52,097 nucleotides of DNA, taken from positions 1 through 52,097 of the forward strand of contig JAQWZU010000135.1 of NCBI GenBank assembly GCA_029253285.1, in the 5' to 3' direction. The stretch is from Akkermansiaceae bacterium. Its GTDB lineage: Bacteria > Verrucomicrobiota > Verrucomicrobiia > Verrucomicrobiales > Akkermansiaceae. Of the stretch, positions 1 through 7,693 are shown piece after piece (position 1 is the first letter of the stretch; every line of letters starts with the position of its first letter). The notes under the pieces are model-generated. The model did no database searches, had not been told where the DNA came from, and worked only from the letters and a program-made list of their open reading frames with translations. The position numbers and the translations under genes were made by a program.

Positions 1-10
1 TTCGTCAACC

Positions 11-1432
11 TTACCCGATGATTCCTTTGACGACTTTGGCCGGGTTGACGCCGGTGAGTTTTTGATCCAGGCCCATGAAGGGGAAGGTGAGTTTGTCGTG
101 GTCGATACCGAGTTGGTGCAGGATGGTAGCGTTGAAGTCGCGGACCCGGACTTCGTCTTTGACGACATTGTAGCAGTAATCGTCGGTTTTTCCGTAGGTC
201 ATGCCACCTTTGATGCCGCCGCCGGCCATCCAGGTAGAGAAGCATTTCGGGTGGTGGTCGCGGCCGTATTGGTCGCGTTCGAGTTTGCCCTGACCGTAGG
301 TGGTGCGGCCAAACTCACCGGCGAAGACGACGAGGGTTTCGTCGAGCATGCCGCGTTGTTTAAGGTCTTTAATGAGACCGGCGCAGGCTTGGTCGACATC
401 GTAAGCCTGGCCGCGGATTTTCTTGGGAAGAGTGGAGTGGTGATCCCAGCCCCGGTGGAACAGTTGGATAAAGCGGACGCCTCGTTCCGCCATGCGTCGG
501 GCGAGGAGGCAGTTGCGGGCGAAGGATCCGGACTTCTTCATTTCGGGACCGTAAAGTTTTTCGTTTTGGGCTTCGTTTTCGCCGGAGAGGTCGGTGAGCT
601 CGGGAACGCTGGCTTGCATCCGGAAAGCCATCTCTTGTTGTGCGATGGTTGTTTGAATTTCCGGGTCGCCGACTCTGGCCATATGCTCTTCGTTGAGCTT
701 GGTAACGAGGTCGAGCATCTTGTGCCGGGATTCCCGGTTGACCCCTTTGGGGTTGGAGAGGAAGAGGACGGGGTCGCCGGAGGGTTGGAAGGGAACGCCT
801 TGGTGTTTTGAGGGGAGGAATCCCGATCCCCAGAGTCGGGAATAGAGGCCCTGGACATTGCCCATGCCGCCGGTCCAGAAGGCGGAGTTGAGGACGATGA
901 AGTCGGGTAGGTTTTCGTTGAGGCGTCCGAGACCATAGGAAAGCCAGGCGCCCATGGACGCTTTGCCGGGAATTTCGGTGCCGGTGCAGAAGAGGGTTTT
1001 TCCAGGATCGTGATTGATCGCGGTAGTGGAAGTGGAATTGATGAGGGCGAGGTCATCGGAGACTGAGCCCAGATTCGGGAGGAGTTCGGAAAGCCACATG
1101 CCATTGGAACCATGTTGCTTGAATTTGAACATGGAGGGCGCGACGAGCTTGGCCTTGCCTCGGGTCATCGCGGTGACGCGTTGGCCTTTGTGAATGGACT
1201 CGGGGAGAGCTTCCTTGAAACGTTTGTGGAGTTCGGGTTTGTAGTCAAAGAGATCGAGTTGGGACGGCGCGCCGCCCATGAAAAGGAAGATGACGCGCTT
1301 GGCGGGGGACTTTGGGAGCCGGAATCCGTGCGCGCCAGTTTCGGCTTGCGCGGCGAGGTTGCCGAGGACGGTGGCCCCGAGGCCCATGCCCGTAGTATTC
1401 AGGAATTGGCGGCGGGTTTGTAGATCGAACAT
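11..1432 (-). CDS. DUF1501 family protein, Tat-exported
   Basis: A 473-residue protein whose N-terminus carries a twin-arginine signal (RRQFLNTTG at residues 7-15, then a short hydrophobic stretch ending near AAQA), so it is probably exported folded. The body matches the DUF1501 family, which belongs to the alkaline-phosphatase/sulfatase-like fold. Visible family landmarks are FLFMGGAPSQLDLFDYKP near the N-terminus, a GRTTYGQG stretch and RDHHP near residue 385. The enzymatic role of the family is not established. It usually sits beside a DUF1549-DUF1553 protein; no such partner is visible here, though the gene is 66 bp downstream of a sugar-isomerase-like gene and the window ends just after its stop. 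A paralogue lies at 33520-34974. Start is the ATG giving the Tat signal. Confidence 0.92.
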   Translation of the reverse strand: MFDLQTRRQFLNTTGMGLGATVLGNLAAQAETGAHGFRLPKSPAKRVIFLFMGGAPSQLDLFDYKPELHKRFKEALPESIHKGQRVTAMTRGKAKLVAPSMFKFKQHGSNGMWLSELLPNLGSVSDDLALINSTSTTAINHDPGKTLFCTGTEIPGKASMGAWLSYGLGRLNENLPDFIVLNSAFWTGGMGNVQGLYSRLWGSGFLPSKHQGVPFQPSGDPVLFLSNPKGVNRESRHKMLDLVTKLNEEHMARVGDPEIQTTIAQQEMAFRMQASVPELTDLSGENEAQNEKLYGPEMKKSGSFARNCLLARRMAERGVRFIQLFHRGWDHHSTLPKKIRGQAYDVDQACAGLIKDLKQRGMLDETLVVFAGEFGRTTYGQGKLERDQYGRDHHPKCFSTWMAGGGIKGGMTYGKTDDYCYNVVKDEVRVRDFNATILHQLGIDHDKLTFPFMGLDQKLTGVNPAKVVKGIIG

Positions 1433-1498
1433 AGCGAGCGAAAGAAGGAGTTTGGACCGCGGTTGAACTATTCTTTGGATTTCTTTTACCCGTTCTCC

Positions 1499-2512
1499 TT
1501 ATTGTTGCGCGTCCCGGACCTTGAGCATGGTGTCGAGGATGGTGTTCCAGGTTTGTTGTTCTTCTAACAATTCATTGGAGAACATGCAGCCGTCCCAACA
1601 GATGTGTTCGATTTTTCGGTCGGCGTGGTCTTTAAGCCATTCGGAGGAACAGCTGACGATGTCGAGTTTTCCGTTCGGGTCGTCGGCGCGGCAGTGGCGG
1701 CCGGTTTTGTCGTGCGCGCCGGTGCCGTGGACGGTGCCGTCGTTTTGGGCGACGTGGAAGTCGATGGTCCAGGGGCGAAGCTTGTCGACCATAGGGCGAT
1801 AAGCCGCCCAGAATTCTTCGTCGGTGTGGTCCTCTTTGACGAGGGCATGCTCGGGAGCATTGTAGCCGAGAAGATAGAGGTAAGTGTGGGCGAGGTCGGA
1901 TTGGAAACCGACGGTCTCGGGTAGGCCGATAGCTTCAAGGAGATCGAGGGTGTCCTTCCAGGAATGGATTCCGCCCCAGCAGATCTCTCCTTCCATAGCG
2001 AGGCGTTCTCCGTTGTCGGCGGCTACGGCGGCGGCTCGTTTGATGGTGTCGGCGGCGAGTGCGGTGTTGCCAGCCGGGTCCTTGGCCCAGTCCTCCACAC
2101 CCCCGGCGGTATCGATGCGGATCGTTCCGTAATCACGCACGCCGTGATTTTTGAAGATGTTGGCGACGCGGCATGCTTTTTCGACAGCGAGGACGAAATT
2201 GTCCCGATCGTCCTGCGATCCGAAGGCGGGACCTCCGACGGTACCCTCCCAGACGGGAGCGACAAGGGTGCCCACTTTGAGGTTCTTGGAGGCGATGAGA
2301 TCGGCGATTTTTTTAAGATCGTCTTCCGAGGCATCTGGGTCGGTGTGGGGGTGGAAGAGGAAGTAATCGACGCCGTCGTATTTCTGTCCGTCGACCTCGG
2401 AATTGGTGGTGAGTTCGAGCATGCGCTCGAGAGAAATTGGAGGATGGTCGGTACCTTCTTCTTTCCCGACGAGACCGGGCCACATTGCGTTATGAACTTT
2501 GAGAGCACTCAT
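1499..2512 (-). CDS. sugar phosphate isomerase/epimerase-like TIM-barrel protein
   Basis: A 337-residue soluble protein of the xylose-isomerase-like TIM-barrel superfamily. Candidate metal ligands and catalytic residues in the expected order are E174/E176 ([10 protein letters not shown]), D206/H209 (FQSDLAHTY), H253 (IDFHVAQND) and H262 (TVHGTG). No signal peptide is present, so it acts in the cytoplasm. Members of this superfamily isomerise or epimerise sugars or inositol derivatives; the exact substrate cannot be read from sequence. It lies 66 bp upstream of the DUF1501 gene on the same strand and may be co-transcribed. The ATG start gives a normal-length protein. A second, shorter member of the superfamily is at 43750-44571 and differs clearly in sequence. 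Confidence 0.85.
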   Translation of the reverse strand: MSALKVHNAMWPGLVGKEEGTDHPPISLERMLELTTNSEVDGQKYDGVDYFLFHPHTDPDASEDDLKKIADLIASKNLKVGTLVAPVWEGTVGGPAFGSQDDRDNFVLAVEKACRVANIFKNHGVRDYGTIRIDTAGGVEDWAKDPAGNTALAADTIKRAAAVAADNGERLAMEGEICWGGIHSWKDTLDLLEAIGLPETVGFQSDLAHTYLYLLGYNAPEHALVKEDHTDEEFWAAYRPMVDKLRPWTIDFHVAQNDGTVHGTGAHDKTGRHCRADDPNGKLDIVSCSSEWLKDHADRKIEHICWDGCMFSNELLEEQQTWNTILDTMLKVRDAQQ

Positions 2513-2563
2513 GATGATTGGTAAATTATCGGGATGATTTGCGGGGGCAAGGATATTGCGGAT

Positions 2564-2719
2564 TTAGAGGGAAGGTGAATTGCGTAATTGGTTAACCCAT
2601 CGAATGGCAATGAGGAGGCCGACGAGGAAAATAAGAATTGTGACGACAGAAGGTGAGCTGAAGATTCGAGGAATTAGGTCAATGGACATGATGATCTCTG
2701 AAAGTTTTTGAGGGTCCAT
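2564..2719 (-). CDS. possible small single-pass membrane protein
   Basis: A 51-codon frame starting at ATG (MDPQKLSEII) with one strong hydrophobic segment (about residues 22-40, SVVTILIFLVGLLIAI) followed by a short positively charged tail. That pattern is typical of small inner-membrane proteins, but there is no convincing ribosome binding site and I recognise no family. The open frame extends upstream to 2866, where the sequence looks less protein-like. It lies between tonB and the isomerase gene on the same strand. It could be a chance frame. Confidence 0.3.
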   Translation of the reverse strand: MDPQKLSEIIMSIDLIPRIFSSPSVVTILIFLVGLLIAIRWVNQLRNSPSL

Positions 2720-2881
2720 TGATTCTACTATTTCGATTCGGGTTTTAGAACGAGGTCGGAAAGGCTTCCGGTGACCAATGCGATGATGACAATCCATGCT
2801 CACATTTTTCGCCGTCTGAGCCACCTGGCCAAATAATTGGTAGAATGTGTATACGAATCCGCGCAATGTAGGGATTGCTCC

Positions 2882-3679
2882 TCACTCTAGTCGAAAGGGA
2901 ATGGATTGCTTGTAGGTGTAGGGGACGGCGTGGCCGAGGCCGCTGCGGGCGGGGGTGAAGCGCCATGTGCGGACAGCTGAAATGGCGGCTTGGTCTAGGG
3001 CGGCGTGTCCACTGGATTTGGTGACCTGGGCCGAGGTGACTCTTCCGGAGGTTCCGACGACGAAGGTGATGATGGTGGTTCCTTGATGGCCGGCTCGGCG
3101 GGAGGAGGAAGGGTATTTGGGTGATTTTCGGCTGACGGAGGCAGGTTTGATGGCGACGCGTTTGGCTTCGGCGGCGCGCTTGGCCGCTGCGGCTTTTGCC
3201 GCGCGGTCTTTGCGCATTTTTTCGGCGACGCGTTTTTTGGCGAGTTCCCGCTGGCGGTCTTTTTCTTTTTGCATGGCCGCAGCGCGGGTCTTTTCCTCGG
3301 CTTGCTTTTTGAGGAGGGCTGCCTGGCTGGCTTTTTCCTCTGCTTGTTTTTTGAGAGGGTCTGGATCGGGGGCTGGTGGTTTGACTGGCTCAGGTTTCGG
3401 CGGCGGAGTGGGCTCTGGCTTGGGAGGAGTGGGTTCCGGTTTGCGAGGTTCTGGCTTGGGAGGATTGGGGGCGGGAGCGGGCTTTGGTGGTTTTGGGGCC
3501 TCCTCTTTCTTCTTTTCGGGAGCGAGGAGGATGCTCAGATCGAGGAGGACAGGTTCATCTTCAATTGATGAAAAAGGTTCCCGCTCGAGAACGATCCAAG
3601 CTACAGCGACGGCATGGAGAAGGATGGTGATAAAGATCACGCAAACCCAGATTAGGGGGTGACTACTTCGCGGAGGCAT
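2882..3679 (-). CDS. tonB: TonB family protein
   Basis: A 265-residue energy transducer with the standard TonB layout. It has an N-terminal membrane anchor (residues about 9-29), a long Pro/Glu/Lys repeat region (about 50-107, KPEPTPPKPEP-like units), a Lys/Ala-rich charged helix (about 108-180), and a C-terminal TonB domain (about 186-265: YPSSSRRAGHQG, then SGHAALDQAAISAVRTWRF). TonB couples the inner-membrane proton gradient, through ExbB-ExbD, to outer-membrane transport. The start overlaps the end of exbD by 17 bp, so the three genes form one operon in the order exbB-exbD-tonB. No TonB-dependent receptor gene is visible in the window. The nearest outer-membrane protein is the divergently transcribed porin at 5336. 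Confidence 0.93.
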   Translation of the reverse strand: MPPRSSHPLIWVCVIFITILLHAVAVAWIVLEREPFSSIEDEPVLLDLSILLAPEKKKEEAPKPPKPAPAPNPPKPEPRKPEPTPPKPEPTPPPKPEPVKPPAPDPDPLKKQAEEKASQAALLKKQAEEKTRAAAMQKEKDRQRELAKKRVAEKMRKDRAAKAAAAKRAAEAKRVAIKPASVSRKSPKYPSSSRRAGHQGTTIITFVVGTSGRVTSAQVTKSSGHAALDQAAISAVRTWRFTPARSGLGHAVPYTYKQSIPFRLE

Positions 3680-4076
3680 CTTTTTTGTGATAACCGAGAT
3701 CGATAATCCCGCATTCGCGGGCGGTTTCGATCACCTTGATGAAGGTTCCAAGGTGGGAGGTGCTGTCGCCTTTGATTTCGAGTGAAGTGATGTCGGTGTG
3801 GTGAACGAGATCACGGAGACCGTCGGAAAGGGCGTTGAGTTCGATGGGGTTTCCTTCGAGGAGAAGCTTGTTGTCGGCGAGGATGACGAGGGTGAGGGAT
3901 TCCAGTTCTTCACTGACGGGAGCGGCGGCAACGGGTCCGGTGGGGAGATCGACGCGGCGGTCGGGTTTGATGAACTGACTGCTCACCATGAGAAAGATGA
4001 GGAGCTGGAAGACCACGTCAATGAGCGGGGTCATATCGATCCCGGCATCTATGCGGCGCTTGCGGGTGATCAGCAT
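3663..4076 (-). CDS. exbD: ExbD/TolR family biopolymer transport protein
   Basis: A 137-residue protein with a single N-terminal membrane segment containing the ExbD/TolR signature (IDMTPLIDVVFQLLIFLMVSSQF). The second Asp in PLIDVVF is the family's proton-pathway residue. The rest is a small periplasmic domain. The reading frame starts three bases after the stop of exbB and overlaps tonB at its end, consistent with a translationally coupled operon. TolR is an alternative assignment, but the directly linked TonB-domain gene and the absence of tolA/tolB/pal favour ExbD. Confidence 0.93.
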   Translation of the reverse strand: MLITRKRRIDAGIDMTPLIDVVFQLLIFLMVSSQFIKPDRRVDLPTGPVAAAPVSEELESLTLVILADNKLLLEGNPIELNALSDGLRDLVHHTDITSLEIKGDSTSHLGTFIKVIETARECGIIDLGYHKKDASAK

Positions 4077-4079
4077 GGA

Positions 4080-4682
4080 CTACTCGTCGTTTTTGGGAGT
4101 GGAGAAATACCATTCGCGGAGGTGCGAAGTGATTTCGTTGAGATCGTGGACCAGCTTATCGACACGGGCTTCGAAGATCTTGGCCATGGCCATGGCGGGG
4201 ATGGCAACGAGGAGTCCGGCGACGGTGGTGAGGAGGCCGGTCCAGATACCATCGGCAAAATCGGCCGGAGTAACCGTTTTGCCGAGTTTGGCGATTTTGG
4301 AAAAGGCGATTACCATACCCCAGACGGTGCCGAGGAGTCCGATGAGAGGTGAGATGGCCGCGATGAGGGCGAGAATACGAAGGCCGCGCTCGTGGCTATT
4401 GATGAGTTGGGAGGCGTGGCGCTCAGTGATGTTGAGACAATGCTCTTCACCGCCCTGGGCTGAGGATTGGAAGGCGCCGCCGAGCGAGAGCAGGGGATTG
4501 ACGTGGCCTTCGGGAGTATGGTTTTGCTGGAGTTGGGAGAGGGCCTTTCCGGTGCGGTATCGTCGCAGGGCATAGAATACGAGGCGCTCGAGGATGATTG
4601 CCACGGAGATGAGAGAGAGAATCAGGAGGGGCCACATGAAGCCGCCGCCTTTGAGAAAGAGATCTTTTACTGAAAAGTCCAT
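4080..4682 (-). CDS. exbB: MotA/TolQ/ExbB proton channel family protein
   Basis: A 200-residue inner-membrane protein with three predicted membrane segments: residues about 13-33, and a pair at about 103-127 (ALIAAISPLIGLLGTVWGMV) and 150-172 (GLLTTVAGLLVAIPAMAMA). The GLLGTVWGM and TGLLTTVAGL stretches are the conserved channel motifs. With ExbD it forms the proton-driven motor for TonB. Start is ATG giving MDFSVKDLF. Oddly, the same frame stays open for 84 more codons upstream (to a stop at 4935-4937) without an ATG, GTG or TTG, and reads as a plausible charged helix. See findings. Confidence 0.92.
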   Translation of the reverse strand: MDFSVKDLFLKGGGFMWPLLILSLISVAIILERLVFYALRRYRTGKALSQLQQNHTPEGHVNPLLSLGGAFQSSAQGGEEHCLNITERHASQLINSHERGLRILALIAAISPLIGLLGTVWGMVIAFSKIAKLGKTVTPADFADGIWTGLLTTVAGLLVAIPAMAMAKIFEARVDKLVHDLNEITSHLREWYFSTPKNDE

Positions 4683-5335
4683 GAAGGTGGGGGAATGTTG
4701 GCGTTCTGTGCGCTGGATCGAAAGCCAGAAATCCCAATTTACGAATTGTTTGTCGATCTCGGTGATTTTTGGTTGAACTGGTTCGGTCGCTAGCTGGCCT
4801 TGGATCGATCGGATTCGTTCAATTTCTTTGCGAACAATTTCGGAGAGAATTTCACTCTTCTTCAGAATGCTTTGGTGAGCATTAATGGCGATGACCCTAC
4901 CGAGTTGTTTAACAATGGTTTCGTTTTCGATTTCTCAGGAGATCCTGATACTTGTGGGAATGGGGAAGCTTGGGACTATGCAGATTGATTTGCGACCCCG
5001 ACCGGAGGGGGGAGGGTGTTTTTGATCAAGCAAACTATTCTGGTAATGCTCTCGCTCTTGATACTTTGACCGAGCAGCAGCACATCCATGTCTTTTTCGC
5101 TGCTGGATTTACCGTTCTTTTTGAGCTGAGTTCTGCTCTTCTCCTCGGGTTGGCCGGACTTGAATCCTTGTGTCGTCGGCGATAAAGCACCTTTTTTCAG
5201 AGGGTTATACCGGTTAAGGTCGGCTTTTTTTTGGTCTGGAAATACCGGGCGGTTTCTCAGTCTAAAAAGTTATTTTTGAATTCCTTCATTTTCCTCTTGA
5301 TAATGAGACTCTATCTCAATAGAGCTTTTTTCGAC
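4683..5335. other. 650-bp intergenic region between divergent exbB and porin genes
   Basis: No gene can be called with confidence. On the minus strand two stretches are open and look weakly protein-like but lack usable start codons: an in-frame extension of exbB (4683-4934) and a frame from about 5262 to 4987 rich in Lys, Ser and Gln. Plus-strand frames are short (62 and 77 codons) and match nothing I recognise. The region must carry the divergent promoters for exbB-exbD-tonB and the porin operon; the Fur-box-like palindrome at 5298-5318 lies at its right end. Confidence 0.6.
5298..5318 (+). promoter_or_regulatory. putative Fur box upstream of the porin operon
   Basis: The 21-bp sequence TGATAATGAGACTCTATCTCA is an imperfect inverted repeat. 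It matches 16 of 21 positions of the extended Fur consensus (two overlapping TGATAAT-type 7-1-7 units), counted by eye. It ends 17 bp before the ATG of the porin gene, a position where bound Fur would block transcription or initiation. The downstream operon encodes redox and outer-membrane proteins suited to iron assimilation, which supports the call. No fur gene is in the window and the lineage's actual Fur consensus is not known to me. Confidence 0.5.
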
Positions 5336-6451
5336 ATGAATACAAAGTCAGCATTACTTGCATCCATTACCGTATTATCCGCCGCTCCAGTTTTCGGAGA
5401 AGACATTGACCAAGCCTATCTCAGCGGAAGTGATAGCGGAGTCCAAGGAGGGTGGTGGGAAAAGACCACGATAGGCGGCTATGGGGAGCTTCACCTTAAT
5501 CAAGGAGACAAAGAGCAGATTGATTACCACCGCTGGGTTCTCTTTTTCAATCATAAATTTACTGATCGGATCAAAATGTTCTCCGAGTTTGAATTGGAGC
5601 ACTCTCTCGCAGGAAATGGAGAGGACAAACCCGGGGAGGTTGAATTGGAGCAGGCCTATATTGAGTTTGCGCTTGAAAATGGCTGGTCGGTCAAAGCTGG
5701 TCAGTATTTGATTCCGGTGGGGACTTTGAATGAGACTCATGAGCCCAATACTTTTTTCGGAGTTGAGCGTAACAATGTAGAAAAGAACATTATTCCCACG
5801 ACCTGGTGGGAAGGTGGAGCGAGCGTAACCAAAGTTTATGACAGTGGTTTAAGTTTTGACTTTGCGGTGCATTCTGCCTTGGCCGTGACGACAGATGCGA
5901 CTAAATCCAGTCGCTTTAGTATTCGCAGTGGTCGCCAGAAGGTGGCTGAGGCGGATGCGACTGACTATGCTGCGACGGCCCGTGTGCGTTATTCGGGGAT
6001 TGAGGGGCTTGATCTGTCTGCCTTCGCAAATTACCAGAATGACATCGCTCGTGATAACGACGAAGACAACTCGGCTCTCTTGCTTGGGGCAACCGTGAGT
6101 TATCGCAACGGTGGATTTGGCTTGAAGGGCCTGATTGGTGATTGGGATATCGACGGAGCATCATTCGAAGCAAACGACGCTGACAGTCAATGGGGCTATT
6201 ATATTGAGCCTTCCTATACCTGGAGTTTTGGCGGAGATCAGAAGGTGGGTGTCTTCGCTCGCTACAGTTATTACGACTATGCCAAAGTAGACGTAGCTAA
6301 AGTCAAAGGTGGAGAATACGATGAGTTTGCTGTTGGGGTGAATTATTGGCCCACTGACAACGTAGTTCTCAAGGCCGACTTCTCTCAGTCTGAGAAGAAA
6401 GGTGGAGATAACACTGAAACCTATAACTTTGGAGTTGGCTACAGCTTTTAA
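5336..6451 (+). CDS. outer-membrane beta-barrel porin
   Basis: A 371-residue protein with a Sec signal peptide (MNTKSALLASITVLSAAPVFG) and a body of alternating amphipathic strands ending in an aromatic residue (NFGVGYSF), the classical C-terminal signature of outer-membrane barrels. Features such as TTIGGYGELHLN, FSEFELEHS and VKAGQYLIPVGTLNETHEP resemble the phosphate-selective/OprO-OprP-like porin group. An earlier upstream start is possible, but only this ATG gives a clean signal peptide. It is the first gene of a four-gene run with overlapping or near-overlapping junctions (porin, FMN-binding protein, PepSY-like protein, ApbE) and is preceded by a putative Fur box. The role is inferred to be passage of an iron-related or redox-related small solute across the outer membrane. 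Confidence 0.85.
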   Translation: MNTKSALLASITVLSAAPVFGEDIDQAYLSGSDSGVQGGWWEKTTIGGYGELHLNQGDKEQIDYHRWVLFFNHKFTDRIKMFSEFELEHSLAGNGEDKPGEVELEQAYIEFALENGWSVKAGQYLIPVGTLNETHEPNTFFGVERNNVEKNIIPTTWWEGGASVTKVYDSGLSFDFAVHSALAVTTDATKSSRFSIRSGRQKVAEADATDYAATARVRYSGIEGLDLSAFANYQNDIARDNDEDNSALLLGATVSYRNGGFGLKGLIGDWDIDGASFEANDADSQWGYYIEPSYTWSFGGDQKVGVFARYSYYDYAKVDVAKVKGGEYDEFAVGVNYWPTDNVVLKADFSQSEKKGGDNTETYNFGVGYSF

Positions 6452-6956
6452 AAAACTCTGTTTCTTTTTCATGACGGCGTTCCTCCTGTGCGGGGGGAGC
6501 GCCTTCTCTGCTACCCGGGTGTATCAGAAGCCGTCGGATTTTGTGAAGTCGGCGCTCGGAGCCTTGCCGCCAACGCAGGCGCTCAAGTTGACGGCGGCCC
6601 AGCAGAATGCGGTGAGTCGGTTACTCGGGAAGCGGTATAAGACGACGACCATTCGCTATTGGACCCGCAACGGAAAGACGGCATACATATTGGAAGAGAT
6701 CGGGAAGGTGGAATACATCACCACTGGGATCTCGGTTAAAGGTGGTCGCATCGAAGGAATGAGAGTGCTGGTTTATCGAGAGACACACGGTATGGAGGTG
6801 GCGCGAACTGCGTTTACGAAGCAATTCAATGGAGTGTCGGTTAAGTCTGACAGCCAGTTGAGCCGTAATCCTCGTAATATCGCTGGAGCAACTCTTTCGG
6901 TACGGGCATTGACCAAGTTGGCCCGCTTGGCATTGTATCTCGAAACCCTGAGATGA
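6435..6956 (+). CDS. exported FMN-binding domain protein (covalent flavin carrier)
   Basis: A protein of about 173 residues with an N-terminal signal sequence (KKLCFFFMTAFLLCGGSAFSA) and a C-terminal FMN-binding (RnfG/NqrC-type) domain. Near residues 149-155 it carries IAGATLS, matching the G-A-T core of the ApbE flavinylation motif; T153 is the predicted attachment site. The usual preceding Asp is not obvious, as Asn/Arg occupy that region. An ApbE flavin transferase is encoded two genes downstream, which supports covalent flavinylation outside the cytoplasm. The start is uncertain. TTG at 6435 gives a proper signal peptide and overlaps the porin; GTG at 6402 and ATG at 6471 are alternatives, the last leaving no charged n-region. 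It overlaps the next gene by 4 bp. Confidence 0.8.
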   Translation: MATAFKKLCFFFMTAFLLCGGSAFSATRVYQKPSDFVKSALGALPPTQALKLTAAQQNAVSRLLGKRYKTTTIRYWTRNGKTAYILEEIGKVEYITTGISVKGGRIEGMRVLVYRETHGMEVARTAFTKQFNGVSVKSDSQLSRNPRNIAGATLSVRALTKLARLALYLETLR

Positions 6957-7693
6957 ATTCTGAACCAACAAAGCGCCGCCGTGTTGCCCGTCATTGGCAT
7001 CGTTGGTTGGGGCTTTTTGCCGCCGTGCCTCTCTTGTGGTTGTCGGTGACGGGATTGCTTTTGAATCACATCGTTGATCTCGGGCTCAATGATAAGCGGG
7101 TCTCTACCGAATGGATTTTAAAAAGGTATCATCAGCTTCCTGAAGGGAAGCCGGTAGCCTTCAAGGCGAATGAGCGCTTGGTCGTGGGGTGGGATGGCGC
7201 GCTTTATCTCGATGGGAAGTTCCTCGAGGGATTCGAGGGTGAATTGGTCGGCGCGGTGGGGGTGAAGGACAAGCTCGTGATCGCAACCAAGGAGTCGGTG
7301 GGAGTTTTCAATGGGAGTGATGTCATGGAGATCGAGCTCGATGAGCTGTCTCTTCCAGCCTTGCCTTTGCAAGGAGTGGTTGTCGCGGAGAATGTCTTGC
7401 TGGTAAAGTCGGACAGCGGATGGTCGTCGTTTTCAGATGATTTTCTTTTGTTCGAAGAATGGAATGATTCAGCTGAAGCGGTGACGTTTAATTTGCTGAA
7501 TGATGAGGAGTTGGATGAATTAAAATCGGCGATTGCCTCCAGCCGCTCCATGCCTCTGGACCGGGTCATTGGCGATGCGCATTCCGGAAAGCTCTTTGGA
7601 TGGCCGGGTTGGTTGATCACGGATCTCACTGCGCTTGGCGCGATTATCTTGACAATATTGGGGCTGCGATTGTTTCCAAAGCGTAAGTCATGA
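6953..7693 (+). CDS. PepSY-associated transmembrane protein
   Basis: A 246-residue protein with one membrane segment near the N-terminus (about 18-38, after RHWHRWLGLF) and one near the C-terminus (about 218-240). These enclose a domain of about 180 residues outside the membrane. The HWHRWLGL start, NHIVD just after the first helix and DAHSGKLFGWPG before the second are typical of PepSY_TM proteins; the conserved histidines are candidate haem ligands. Such proteins pass electrons across the inner membrane and are known in flavinylated extracytosolic redox systems and ferric reductases. It overlaps its neighbours by ATGA on both sides, so it is translationally coupled to the FMN-binding protein and ApbE. 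The length fits the short two-helix form of the family. Confidence 0.8.
   Translation: MNSEPTKRRRVARHWHRWLGLFAAVPLLWLSVTGLLLNHIVDLGLNDKRVSTEWILKRYHQLPEGKPVAFKANERLVVGWDGALYLDGKFLEGFEGELVGAVGVKDKLVIATKESVGVFNGSDVMEIELDELSLPALPLQGVVVAENVLLVKSDSGWSSFSDDFLLFEEWNDSAEAVTFNLLNDEELDELKSAIASSRSMPLDRVIGDAHSGKLFGWPGWLITDLTALGAIILTILGLRLFPKRKS

Noticed and set aside
62-811. Long plus-strand open frame opposite the DUF1501 gene
   Set aside because: It is the antisense shadow of a clear DUF1501 gene with a Tat signal; the encoded sequence is low in recognisable motifs and rich in Val/Gly/Glu as expected for such shadows.
1964-2524. Plus-strand frame of 186 codons opposite the TIM-barrel gene
   Set aside because: Antisense to a well-supported isomerase-like gene with intact metal-site motifs; no motif of its own.
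4800-5185. Two plus-strand frames (62 and 77 codons) in the exbB-porin gap
   Set aside because: No family resemblance or ribosome binding site, and the second needs a TTG-type or internal start; minus-strand frames there look at least as protein-like, so neither is supported.
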